Shown: positions 17,906 through 26,633 of the stretch, piece after piece
Numbering within the stretch: position 1 is the first letter of the stretch
How the letters are laid out: each line of letters opens with the position of its first letter
Origin: Sporanaerobacter acetigenes DSM 13106
GTDB taxonomy: Bacteria > Bacillota > Clostridia > Tissierellales > Sporanaerobacteraceae
Reading direction: 5' to 3'
NCBI RefSeq assembly: GCF_900130025.1
Contig: NZ_FQXR01000004.1
Location: 202,483 to 266,482, forward strand
Length of the DNA stretch: 64,000 bases
The notes under the pieces: model-generated
What the model saw: only the letters and a program-made list of their open reading frames with translations
What the model was told of the DNA's origin: nothing
Database searches by the model: none
Translations under genes and position numbers: made by a program

Positions 17906-17940
17906 ATATGGGAGTTATAACTTAGTTATAACTCCCATAT
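17906..17940 (-). other. Intercistronic stem-loop between binding-protein and amidohydrolase genes
   Basis: A perfect 16-bp stem (17906-17921 with 17925-17940) with a 3-base loop lies 12 bases after the binding-protein stop. No T run follows in the minus direction, so it is more likely a 3' stabiliser or processing site than a full terminator. This fits the common need for more binding protein than enzyme. Confidence 0.6.
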
Positions 17941-17952
17941 TTCTATTAAAAT

Positions 17953-19551
17953 CTATTTATCCAACCAAACATAAGTGTATTCTGACTCTGAAGCTTTATC
18001 ACTAGCTTCAGTTGCTGGATGACCTTTTATATAGGATTTAATAGGTTTTTTTGCTCCATTTTCATTTAGAGGTACCAATGGAAGATCTTCAGCAAGTATT
18101 TCTTGCAATTCTTTATACATAGGTGCTCTTTCTTCTTGAGAAGTCAAAACTAAACCTTCTGCTAAAAGCTCTTCTACCTTAGGATTGTTATATCCAGCTA
18201 TATTTGTTGCACCATTAGCACCAACACGATTTGAAATAGCTGATATATCAGGTCCTTGATATCCTGCAAGTAGTGTTATTTCAAAATCTTTATTCCCAAA
18301 TACTTTCTCATCCCATGCTGCCATTTCCATTTGGTTAACCTTCACATCTATGCCTATTTCTTTTAAATTTGCTTGAACTACTTCTACTACATCTTCAAAT
18401 CCAGGGAAAGTATCTAATGTTGTAGAGAAATACATTCCATTTGCATCTTGCTTATATCCTGCTTCTTCCAATAAGGATTTCGCTTTTTCGATGTCTCTTT
18501 CTGGAAGTTTTACGTCTTCATTTAATGCCCAATCAAAAAGTGGTGATACAAAATATTCTGCTTTTTGTCCCATTCCCTTTAAAGCTTTACTGAATATTTC
18601 ATCTCTGTCAACACCATAGGCTACTGCTTGTCTAACCTTTTGATCTGCAAATTTACCTTCTTTAAAGTTGAAAGTTAAATATGTTCTGTTCATCCAAAGT
18701 AATTCTTCAACTACATAATTTGGATCATCATCAAATCTATTAGCTTCACTATATGGTATACCATTTAAATTTTCATCAGTTTCTCCATTTAAATATGCTT
18801 GGAATGCAGTACTTTGATCTGGAATTATAGAGAATATAACCTTATCTAAATGTGGTTTTTCTCCCCAATAATCATCATTTCTTTCAAGAGTTACGTTTAC
18901 TCCCTTTTTATGTTCTACAAATTTAAATGGACCAGTACCTATAGGTTTTTGATTTGCTTCATTTTGAAGCCAATCAGTCCCCTCATATATATGCTTTGGC
19001 ATTATAAACGTTCCATACCATCCAATATATCCAAGCAAACCAGCATTAGGATTCTTTAGCTTAAATTCTACTGTGTTTTTATCTGGACATACAATTTCTT
19101 CTACGTCTGAAAGAAATCCTGAAGCAAATCCTTTTTCTTGTATAATCTGATCAAAAGTCCATTTTACGTCTTCTGAACTAAAGTCTTCGCCATCATGCCA
19201 TTTAATATTTTCATTAAGATGAAAAGTTAAAGTTTTCCCATCTTCTGAATATTCCCATTCCTTAGCAAGATCTGAAACCATTTCATCATGACCATTAAGT
19301 TTTACAAGTCTATTAAAGACATTCTGAAACACCCCATAAGCATTGTCATCTGGCTGAGCACAAGGATTGAACCCTTGTGGATCCCCAGCAATACTTACCA
19401 CATATACTCCTCCATCTTTAGGCCCATCTGATTTTTCTGAATTAGTTTCTACTTTCCCATTTTCATTGTTTTTTGCATTGTTACCACACCCTGCAAAAAG
19501 TCCACAACATAGAACTATTACAAGGAACAAAGATAGCTTTCTCATTTTCAT
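17953..19551 (-). CDS. Oligopeptide ABC transporter substrate-binding lipoprotein (SBP family 5)
   Basis: A 532-residue OppA/DppA-type protein. The signal peptide (MKMRKLSLFLVIVLCC) leads to lipobox GLFAGC; the Cys is followed by a Asn/Lys/Glu-rich linker. SBP_bac_5 landmarks are FNRLVKLNGHDEMVSDLAKE, HLNENIKWHDGEDFSSEDV and RQAVAYGVDRDEI. It binds peptides or similar solutes outside the membrane for the permease pair at 23022-24843. ATG 19551 is used because GGAGGG lies 7 bases before it; the upstream ATG overlaps that site. It is unusual that this gene lies five genes away from the permeases, between the two peptidase genes. Confidence 0.92.
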   Translation of the reverse strand: MKMRKLSLFLVIVLCCGLFAGCGNNAKNNENGKVETNSEKSDGPKDGGVYVVSIAGDPQGFNPCAQPDDNAYGVFQNVFNRLVKLNGHDEMVSDLAKEWEYSEDGKTLTFHLNENIKWHDGEDFSSEDVKWTFDQIIQEKGFASGFLSDVEEIVCPDKNTVEFKLKNPNAGLLGYIGWYGTFIMPKHIYEGTDWLQNEANQKPIGTGPFKFVEHKKGVNVTLERNDDYWGEKPHLDKVIFSIIPDQSTAFQAYLNGETDENLNGIPYSEANRFDDDPNYVVEELLWMNRTYLTFNFKEGKFADQKVRQAVAYGVDRDEIFSKALKGMGQKAEYFVSPLFDWALNEDVKLPERDIEKAKSLLEEAGYKQDANGMYFSTTLDTFPGFEDVVEVVQANLKEIGIDVKVNQMEMAAWDEKVFGNKDFEITLLAGYQGPDISAISNRVGANGATNIAGYNNPKVEELLAEGLVLTSQEERAPMYKELQEILAEDLPLVPLNENGAKKPIKSYIKGHPATEASDKASESEYTYVWLDK

Positions 19552-19632
19552 TGAATTTCCCTCCATTTATTCTACATTTTTGTTCTTTATTTATCCAAAG
19601 ACAATTTTGTATTCCTGCCTGATACTTAAAAC

Positions 19633-21000
19633 TTAATTTATATGACTTGCAACTAATAAACCACTTTCAAGTTGAATTCTAACAAGTTTTCTAATTGGTA
19701 TTACATTATAATCTAAAGCATCTTCAGCAACTTGGGAAGCTTCTTTTAGCTCCTCATCTACAGAATTAAATACATCTTGTAGCTTAGCCCTTTTTTCTCC
19801 TTCTACATTATCCTTCATAAGTTCATATTCCACTGAACGCAATAGAAGACCTAGATAAATTAGCTTATAAAATTTAGGTATATCGAGATTGTCCAAAGCT
19901 TCTGATTCCTTACATAGCTCGTCATATTCTTCATTGTTTTCTATATAATTTCTTTCTGTCTCATTTTGTCCTTTGCTATATTCTATGGATTGCTCAATGT
20001 TCTTAGAAAATGGATTGTCACTAGACATATATTCGCAAACTTGAGTATAATATTTTTCAACTATTTTTTTAGTATCTTCCATAAATTCTAATTTTTCTAA
20101 TGCAGCTTCTCTTCTTGTGAAATCCATCTTTTTATCACTTTCAATTCTTGCTTCATAAAAATATGGAAGTTCTGTCACAAGACACACACAATCACATTTT
20201 GTTCTTGCATATCCATCACTGCTTTGACCAGAATTCAACAATTTTTCTGGTGGTATCTTTGAGTATTTTTCTAGATAATCATAATCATCTTCAAAACCTA
20301 TTAGTTTAAATATAGCTGGAGCAAATTTTTCTCCATATGGTACCTCTGGTTCTCCAAGATGTAAAGGTACATTAACTTTTCTAGCTGTAGCCATCAAGTC
20401 ATCATATATTTCCTTTAAATCATGACTTAGGTACCAGTAGGCACCCCCAAAACCTGCATTATGCAAAGAATACATAAATGATGGCTTAGTTTCATTAATT
20501 AATTTCATGAGTATCTCTGTCTCTGGTATTGGATTATTAAAAACATAGTTCTTATACTCAACAGGGAATGTCCACTCTACTTGCTCATATGCTACTGGTC
20601 TGAAGAAATTTCTAGTATAATTATAAAGAGTAAAAGGACCTTTAAACCATTTTTCGTTGAGCATTGTTCCATCCACATCAATGGATTTTATAATGTACCA
20701 TGTATAATCCAATTCTTCTCTCAATTCATCATCCTCTGCAATAGCTCTTGAGAAAAATTCAAGCGTCATTGCTCCCATTGGTTCATTAGGATGAGGACAG
20801 CCAAACATTAAAGCATTTTTAGAACCATTACCAATTTTGAGACAATAAATTGGATGCCCCTTTCTAGAATTTCCTGCATGAAATACTTTTACCTTATCTG
20901 GATACTCCTCTGCAAGGGCTTTAGAATTCTCATCCATTTCGTCAACAGTTAAAAAACACTTATAATCTGGAATCTTGGATAGAATTTTTTCAAAATCCAT
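19633..21000 (-). CDS. M14 family zinc carboxypeptidase-like peptidase B
   Basis: A 455-residue paralog of the peptidase at 14129-15508. Metal and catalytic residues are all present: CPHPNEPMG supplies His and Glu, SLHNAGFGG the third His, and TELPYFYEAR the catalytic Glu. No signal peptide is visible. The C-terminal helical region again ends IPIRKLVRIQLESGL. Two different but fully active-looking M14 enzymes in one transport operon suggest different residue preferences, or a heteromeric enzyme. The gene lies between the transporter ATPases and the binding protein. Confidence 0.86.
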   Translation of the reverse strand: MDFEKILSKIPDYKCFLTVDEMDENSKALAEEYPDKVKVFHAGNSRKGHPIYCLKIGNGSKNALMFGCPHPNEPMGAMTLEFFSRAIAEDDELREELDYTWYIIKSIDVDGTMLNEKWFKGPFTLYNYTRNFFRPVAYEQVEWTFPVEYKNYVFNNPIPETEILMKLINETKPSFMYSLHNAGFGGAYWYLSHDLKEIYDDLMATARKVNVPLHLGEPEVPYGEKFAPAIFKLIGFEDDYDYLEKYSKIPPEKLLNSGQSSDGYARTKCDCVCLVTELPYFYEARIESDKKMDFTRREAALEKLEFMEDTKKIVEKYYTQVCEYMSSDNPFSKNIEQSIEYSKGQNETERNYIENNEEYDELCKESEALDNLDIPKFYKLIYLGLLLRSVEYELMKDNVEGEKRAKLQDVFNSVDEELKEASQVAEDALDYNVIPIRKLVRIQLESGLLVASHIN

Positions 21001-21057
21001 TTTAATTCACCTCACTCATTTTTTATTATTTATTGAGGAATTTGATTTCCTCTATTA

Positions 21058-22044
21058 CTACTCTAGATAAAAACAACTCGCATAATGTCCGTCTCCTACC
21101 TTTTCCATGGCTGGGTATGACTCCTTACATTTTTTACATGCTTTATAACATCTTGGAGCAAAATAGCAACCTGGACCTGTACCTATAGGTGTAGGAGGCT
21201 CTCCACTTATCCTGATTACATCACGTTTTTCAAATGGATCTATGGAAGCACAATTTGAAATTAAAACCTTTGTATATGGATGCCTTGGATTTTGAATTAC
21301 ATCATCTGTTTTCCCCATTTCAACTATTCTGCCTAAATACATTACAGCAACCGTATCAGATATATAACGTGTAGTTGCAATATCGTGACTTATGAAAACC
21401 ATTGCTGCTCCTTGTTCTTTTGTAAGTTGCAATAAAACATTTATTATATCTGCACGAACAGATACATCAAGCATGGACACAGGCTCATCGGCAATAATAA
21501 GCTTAGGATCTAAAAGCATGGACCTAATTATGGATATTCTTTGAAGTTGACCACCAGAAAGTTCATGAGGATATCTATGTAGATAATCCTTTGCTGGTCT
21601 CATGCCTGCGCTTTCCATAACTTTAATACAAATTTCTAATCTTTCTTCTTCAGAATTCCCTATATTGTGTATTTTTAGGGTAGTGGTTAAAATATTTTGA
21701 ATATTGTTTCTCGGATCAAATGTATCAAAAGGATTTTGAAAAATCATCTGACAATTTCTTCTAAACTGTAACGGGTTTTTCTTCAACATATGCCCAATAG
21801 GTTCTCCTTCAAATTCAATGCTCCCACTTGTTGGCTCCTCAAGTGCTACTAGCAATCTTCCAAGAGTAGATTTGCCACAGCCCGATTCTCCTATGACTCC
21901 TAAAATTTTCCCTTTATCAAGGGAAAAACTCACTCCATCAACAGCTTTGATACTCTGATCTTTCTTCGTGGTACCATCCTTTTTAGTTACTTTCTTTTGA
22001 ACATACCATTTAACTAAATCATCTACTTTAATCAAGCTGGTCAC
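21058..22044 (-). CDS. Oligopeptide ABC transporter ATPase (OppF/DppF type)
   Basis: A 328-residue ATPase with Walker A GESGCGKST, signature ELSGGQLQR, Walker B LIIADEPVSMLD and switch FISHDI. The C-terminal oligopeptide-transporter extension has four Cys in CYFAPRCYKACKKC, the segment that binds an iron-sulfur cluster in related DppD/OppD proteins. GTG 22044 is the preferred start (GGGGG 8 bases upstream) and overlaps the previous gene by 17 bases; GTG 22053 and TTG 22035 are alternatives. Confidence 0.92.
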   Translation of the reverse strand: MTSLIKVDDLVKWYVQKKVTKKDGTTKKDQSIKAVDGVSFSLDKGKILGVIGESGCGKSTLGRLLVALEEPTSGSIEFEGEPIGHMLKKNPLQFRRNCQMIFQNPFDTFDPRNNIQNILTTTLKIHNIGNSEEERLEICIKVMESAGMRPAKDYLHRYPHELSGGQLQRISIIRSMLLDPKLIIADEPVSMLDVSVRADIINVLLQLTKEQGAAMVFISHDIATTRYISDTVAVMYLGRIVEMGKTDDVIQNPRHPYTKVLISNCASIDPFEKRDVIRISGEPPTPIGTGPGCYFAPRCYKACKKCKESYPAMEKVGDGHYASCFYLE

Positions 22045-23008
22045 AATCTTCACCCCCTATTAAATGACATGATACATTCCAACTATTAGGGAATTTCACC
22101 GTCCTTGGTTCTTTTACAAAACATATATCAGTAGCCTTTTTACACCTATCTGCAAATACACAGCCTTTATGTGCAACACTAAGATCAGGAAGAGAACCTG
22201 GAATTCCTCTTAATTCATTTCTTTCTCCTGTAAGAGATGGAAATGAACTCAAAAGTCCTTGAGTATAAGGATGCTTAGGATTAGTAAGAACATCTGATAC
22301 ATAACCAGATTCAAGAAGACAACCTGCATACATTACCGCTACTTTCTTACAAGTTGAAGACACTACAGATACGTCATGAGTAATCATCATCCTTGTTAAA
22401 TGTAATTTTTCTTCAAGTCTCATAATCTCTTCAAGTATTTGCCCTTGAGTAACAACATCAAGAGCTGTTGTAGCCTCATCCATTATCAATAACCTTGGAT
22501 AATAAATTAAACTAAGCGCTATACTAACCCTCTGCATCATACCTCCTGATAGTTCATGAGGATAAAGATCATATACTCTATCCGCAAGATTTACCAATCT
22601 AAATAATTCTAATACCCTCTCTTTGACCTCTTTATCTGTTGCATTTGGTTCATGTACTCTATATATATCACCCATTTGATAACCAATTTTATGCACCGGG
22701 CTTAAAGAATTCATTGATTTTTGAAAAACAACCGCAATATCTTTCCATCTTATTTCTCTCAACTCATTTTCACTAATTTTCAACAAATCAACCCCATCAA
22801 ACACAATCTCACCTGTGGTTTTAGCTATTTTATTGGGGAGAAGTTGAAGAATTGCCATAGCAAGAGTTGATTTTCCCGAACCAGATTCTCCTACTATTCC
22901 GATAGAATCCTGCACTTCCACATCTAATGAAACATTTCTTACTGCTTTAATTTCTTTCTCTTTAACTTTATATACAACATTTACGTTTTTTGCTTCAAGT
23001 AATGCCAT
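22028..23008 (-). CDS. Oligopeptide ABC transporter ATPase (OppD/DppD type)
   Basis: A 326-residue ATPase, partner of the one downstream. Walker A GESGSGKST, signature ELSGGMMQR, Walker B LLIMDEATTALD and MITHDVSV are all intact. The C-terminal region has HKGCVFADRCKKATDIC, the Cys-containing oligopeptide-transporter extension. ATG 23008 has AAGGGGGGAG upstream. It belongs to the five-component peptide importer with the permeases just upstream. Confidence 0.93.
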   Translation of the reverse strand: MALLEAKNVNVVYKVKEKEIKAVRNVSLDVEVQDSIGIVGESGSGKSTLAMAILQLLPNKIAKTTGEIVFDGVDLLKISENELREIRWKDIAVVFQKSMNSLSPVHKIGYQMGDIYRVHEPNATDKEVKERVLELFRLVNLADRVYDLYPHELSGGMMQRVSIALSLIYYPRLLIMDEATTALDVVTQGQILEEIMRLEEKLHLTRMMITHDVSVVSSTCKKVAVMYAGCLLESGYVSDVLTNPKHPYTQGLLSSFPSLTGERNELRGIPGSLPDLSVAHKGCVFADRCKKATDICFVKEPRTVKFPNSWNVSCHLIGGEDCDQLD

Positions 23009-23021
23009 TTGATCTCCCCCC

Positions 23022-23864
23022 TTAGTTTGTCTTATTTAATTTAGGGCTCAATATGCGATTCATTCCTTCTCCAATTAAATAGAAAGAAAGTACCGTAAAC
23101 ACAATTGCAAGCCCTGAAAATGTACATATCCACCAGCTATGAGGAAGATATCCTTTGCCATGTGAAATTATTTGACCCCAACTTACAACATTTGGATCAC
23201 CTAGACCTAAAAAAGATAAACCTGCTTCAGACAATATTGCTGAAGATACAGCCATAGTAGAATCTGCTATAATAGGGAAAATACCATTAGGTATAATATG
23301 TTTAAATAATATCCTCATATTGCTTTCTCCAATAGTCTTTGAACTCTTTATAAATGTCCTCTCCCTTAAAGATATTGCCTGAGCACGCATAAGTCTCGCA
23401 GTACCAGTCCAGCTTGTAAGTCCTATAACAACAATTACATTGGTTAAACTACTTCCGTAAATTGCAACAATTATCAATATTAAGAAAAAAGTTGGTAACA
23501 TTAAGAACATATTTATTATCTCTGAAATTACTTTATCTACTTTTCCACCCATATAACCTGCAATTCCACCTATTAAAGTTCCTATAACTGAAGATATAGC
23601 TGCAGCTATAATTCCTACTTTCAAAGATGTCCTAGAACCATAGATTACCATGCTAAATACATCTCTACCAAGACCATCTGTACCAAACAAATACTGGGAT
23701 GAAGGTCCTACTGTTACATCATCATTTAAAACATATGGATCATGAGTAGCAATTAGTGGCGCAAAAATTGCTATCAAAATCAATATCATAAGAAGGATTG
23801 TTCCAACCTTAAGTTCTTTTATAGGATTTATTTTATTAAGTACACCTCGAAAACTCTTCTTCAT
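23022..23864 (-). CDS. Oligopeptide ABC transporter permease (DppC type)
   Basis: A 280-residue inner permease with about six membrane helices. It has the DppC/OppC N-terminal soluble segment FGTDGLGRDVFSMVIYGSRT and the coupling loop RAQAISLRERTFIKSSKTIG near residue 165, where EAA-type contacts to the ATPase are made. ATG 23864 is used because AAGGGGG lies 8 bases before it; a TTG at 23885 would overlap the previous gene. It pairs with the DppB-type permease encoded 13 bases upstream. Confidence 0.93.
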   Translation of the reverse strand: MKKSFRGVLNKINPIKELKVGTILLMILILIAIFAPLIATHDPYVLNDDVTVGPSSQYLFGTDGLGRDVFSMVIYGSRTSLKVGIIAAAISSVIGTLIGGIAGYMGGKVDKVISEIINMFLMLPTFFLILIIVAIYGSSLTNVIVVIGLTSWTGTARLMRAQAISLRERTFIKSSKTIGESNMRILFKHIIPNGIFPIIADSTMAVSSAILSEAGLSFLGLGDPNVVSWGQIISHGKGYLPHSWWICTFSGLAIVFTVLSFYLIGEGMNRILSPKLNKTN

Positions 23865-23877
23865 ATACTGCACCCCC

Positions 23878-24843
23878 TTATTCAAATCTAATTCTTGGGT
23901 CTATTAATGCATAAACAATGTCGGTAATTAGCATAACTACACAAACAGATATTGAAATTATTAAATATATACCTGTCAATAATGGATAATCCCTTTTCAT
24001 TATGGCATCCATCATAAGCCTTCCCATACCAGGCCATGCAAAAACTATTTCAATAAGCGTTACTCCACTAATCATAAATGCTAAGGATAAGCTGAACATT
24101 GTAATAGTTGGAATTATGGCATTTCTTAGTACATATTTATTAAATATTCTGCTTTCTTTCATTCCTGTGGCTTTTAAAGTTACAATAAAATCTTCTGACA
24201 TAGTTTGTAGAACTGAAGACCTTGCAATCCTAAAATATAGCGGCGTTTGAATTATAGAAAGAGTTCCAACAGGTAAGACCATATGCTTTAAAACATCTAA
24301 AACATGTGCAAATCCTTCACTCTCCGCTCTCAAATCACACATTCCAGACGTTGGCAACAACCTAAATGTAGATGCAAATATAAGAATAAACATTAGCCCC
24401 AACCAAAATCCTGGAGTTGCATCAACAACATAAGAAATTCCACACATAACCCTATCAAATGTAGAACCTACTTTCCTAGCAGCATATACCCCCAGGAGAG
24501 TTCCCACTACAACTGCTAATATAGCAGATGTAAGAGTTAATAGAATAGTAGGAAATATTTTTTCCCCAATTAGTTTTGTTACAGGTTCATTGCTCATATA
24601 GGAATATCCTAAGTCTCCTTTTAATGCATTTTTGACATAATTTACAAATTGAACTGGGATAGGCTTGTCCAATCCGTATTTTACTGTAAGGTGATCTATA
24701 AGTTCTTGATTTGGGTTATCTGTACCCGCAATGATTTTTATAGGATCACCTGGAGCACATCTAATTAGAAAAAAAGTGAAGCAAAAGGAAAATATTATTG
24801 TTAAAAGTCCAGTAGCGACACGTTTTCCTATGTAGCTTTTCAT
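23878..24843 (-). CDS. Oligopeptide ABC transporter permease (DppB type)
   Basis: A 321-residue permease and first gene of the peptide operon. It starts MKSYIGKRVATGLLTIIFS and contains FFLIRCAPGDP, the hallmark N-terminus of DppB/OppB, and ATGMKESRIFNKYVLRNA, the ATPase-coupling loop. Six hydrophobic helices are visible. ATG 24843 is favoured (GGGAGG 7 bases before); ATG 24846 is equally possible and 24858 overlaps the ribosome site. About 130 bases separate it from the predicted sigma-54 transcription start. Confidence 0.93.
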   Translation of the reverse strand: MKSYIGKRVATGLLTIIFSFCFTFFLIRCAPGDPIKIIAGTDNPNQELIDHLTVKYGLDKPIPVQFVNYVKNALKGDLGYSYMSNEPVTKLIGEKIFPTILLTLTSAILAVVVGTLLGVYAARKVGSTFDRVMCGISYVVDATPGFWLGLMFILIFASTFRLLPTSGMCDLRAESEGFAHVLDVLKHMVLPVGTLSIIQTPLYFRIARSSVLQTMSEDFIVTLKATGMKESRIFNKYVLRNAIIPTITMFSLSLAFMISGVTLIEIVFAWPGMGRLMMDAIMKRDYPLLTGIYLIISISVCVVMLITDIVYALIDPRIRFE

Positions 24844-24984
24844 CATATTACCTCCCATAGATTGTATTTTTGCATTATGATAAATTCCTGCTATTCATGA
24901 CATCATTTCTATAATCCCCGGGTTATTTTTTATGACTATAATTATAAGATGCCACTTATACCAGTTAGCTTTATATATCTATTA

Positions 24985-25000
24985 AGCAAAACCCATGCCA
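24985..25000 (-). promoter_or_regulatory. Sigma-54 (-24/-12) promoter of the peptide operon
   Basis: Read on the minus strand the site is TGGCATGGGTTTTGCT, against the sigma-54 pattern TGGCAC-N5-TTGCW. The invariant GG (-24) and GC (-12) have the correct spacing of ten. Transcription should begin near 24974. The only activator of the matching type nearby is at 25176-26225. I could not identify the activator's upstream binding site in 25001-25114. Confidence 0.75.
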
Positions 25001-25114
25001 AATTTGAATACTACACTCTATTATCTAAGTGAAACATAAAAGACTTTGCTAAATTGCATTTTACAGAAAGTTTGCACTAGACAAAATTATAATTTTTTAA
25101 TTTTCTATATAAAT

Positions 25115-25164
25115 AAAAAACTTTACGCTGCGTAAAATATATTTTACGCAGCGTAAAGTTTTTT
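25115..25164 (-). terminator. Terminator of the sigma-54 activator, 50-base perfect palindrome
   Basis: Two 25-base arms (25115-25139 and 25140-25164) are perfectly complementary with no spacer. The ends are A6/T6, so it can stop transcription in either direction. It begins 11 bases after the activator's stop and insulates the activator from the sigma-54 promoter of the peptide operon. Confidence 0.85.
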
Positions 25165-25175
25165 TACTTTCACAA

Positions 25176-26225
25176 TTAAAGCTGCCTTTTTAATTTATAA
25201 TATAACAACTGCCTTGATATTCTAAGATCTCGAGCTGCTGCTGCCATATTTCCATCATTTTTTTCTATAGTATCAAATATTATTCTTCTTTCACATTCTT
25301 CTAAATATTCTTGAAGACCAATATTATTAGCATCAAACTCAATTGATATATATGATTGTCGATTTGTTCGTTGATTTAAGAGCCTTTCAGGAATATCATC
25401 AATGCCTATTATATCGTTTTTGGTATTGTTAAAAGCTCCTTCTATAACATTTTTAAGCTCCCTAACATTCTCCGGCCAATCATATTCTTCAAATACTTTC
25501 TTTACTTCCTTAGATACTCTCTTTATATTCTTTCCCATGTCTTCGTTATAGTAATCAATAAAATATTTTGTTAAATATTCTATATCATCTTTTCTTTCTT
25601 TTAATTGAGGGATATCTATTTCAATAACTGATAACCTAAAAAATAAATCCTTTCTTAACTTGCCTTCCTTTATAAGTTCCATTGGATCTTGATTTAAAGC
25701 AGCAATGATTTTCACATCTAGAGGTATTTGTTTTGTACCTCCTACTTTCCGAATACGTTTTTCTTCTATAGCCTTTAAAATTTTCACTTGCATCATAGGT
25801 TCCATAGAATTTATTTCATCTAAAAATAATGTCCCTTGATCTGCAGCTTGAAATAAACCTTCACGGTCCTCTGCGCCTGTAAAACTCCCTTTTACAGTCC
25901 CAAATAGATTGCTTTCAAGAAGGGTTGATGGTATTGAAGCGCAGTTTACGGAAATAAAAGGATTAGAGTGTCTCTTGCTACAATTATGTATGGATTGAGC
26001 AACCATTTCCTTGCCCGTTCCAGTCTTGCCATATATTAACACTGATGAATCCGATGTAGCAGCTCTTTTTATTTTTTCTTTTACTGTAAGCATTTCTGAA
26101 TTAATCGCAACAATATCATCTATCACATATATAGTATTATTTTTTATATTTTTAACTGAATGCCCATCAGAACTATCATTATATTGAGGAAAACCACATT
26201 GATACGATTTCTTTAACCCATCCAT
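25176..26225 (-). CDS. Sigma-54 dependent transcription activator without a recognisable sensor domain
   Basis: A 349-residue enhancer-binding protein. The AAA+ domain covers roughly residues 45-275: Walker A GKTGTGKE, the sigma-54 contact loop GSFTGA (a Ser variant of GAFTGA), Walker B GTLFLDEINS and PENVRELKNVIEG. The Fis-type helix-turn-helix is at the end (MAAAARDLRISRQLLYYKL). Only about 45 residues precede the ATPase, with no PAS, GAF or receiver domain, whereas RocR-type relatives are usually 450-500 residues. ATG 26225 is used (GGAGG 8 bases before). It most likely drives the peptide operon. How it senses its signal is unclear. Confidence 0.88.
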   Translation of the reverse strand: MDGLKKSYQCGFPQYNDSSDGHSVKNIKNNTIYVIDDIVAINSEMLTVKEKIKRAATSDSSVLIYGKTGTGKEMVAQSIHNCSKRHSNPFISVNCASIPSTLLESNLFGTVKGSFTGAEDREGLFQAADQGTLFLDEINSMEPMMQVKILKAIEEKRIRKVGGTKQIPLDVKIIAALNQDPMELIKEGKLRKDLFFRLSVIEIDIPQLKERKDDIEYLTKYFIDYYNEDMGKNIKRVSKEVKKVFEEYDWPENVRELKNVIEGAFNNTKNDIIGIDDIPERLLNQRTNRQSYISIEFDANNIGLQEYLEECERRIIFDTIEKNDGNMAAAARDLRISRQLLYYKLKRQL

Positions 26226-26633
26226 GTCCAATGCCTCCAATTATCTGCTTATATAAATTTATTAAATTAAATTTATCCCACCGCTTGCAATTCTAATATC
26301 TATGCAATTTATATGCCATTTCCCCCATGTTTTTATAAAACTAAATATAAAGAAATATGATGTTTTTTTCTCTCCTATATTAATTATAAGATAAATCAAT
26401 GAAAAGTGTAAGTATATTTAGTCGAACATTGTCATTTAAAGTCGATTATGCAAATATACAATTTCCTGCTAGATGATTAAAAAAGCAGCAGATAAAAACG
26501 AAAAGGCCTGAAATTCTGTAAAAGTCAAATTCACTTAATTGCTCTGCATGGATTTTCCTACGAACTATTATATGAAATTTTTCTTCACTTCATTCTACCA
26601 AGAAGTAATAATACTAGATATTGTATTTTTATA
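26226..26633. other. 408-base gap without a recognised gene
   Basis: The gap lies between the sigma-54 activator and the DMT transporter, both on the minus strand. It is AT-rich and has stops in every frame. A short hairpin (CTGCT with AGCAG around 26467-26491) is seen. I find no convincing promoter, RNA or pseudogene in it, although the activator's promoter must lie here. Confidence 0.5.
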
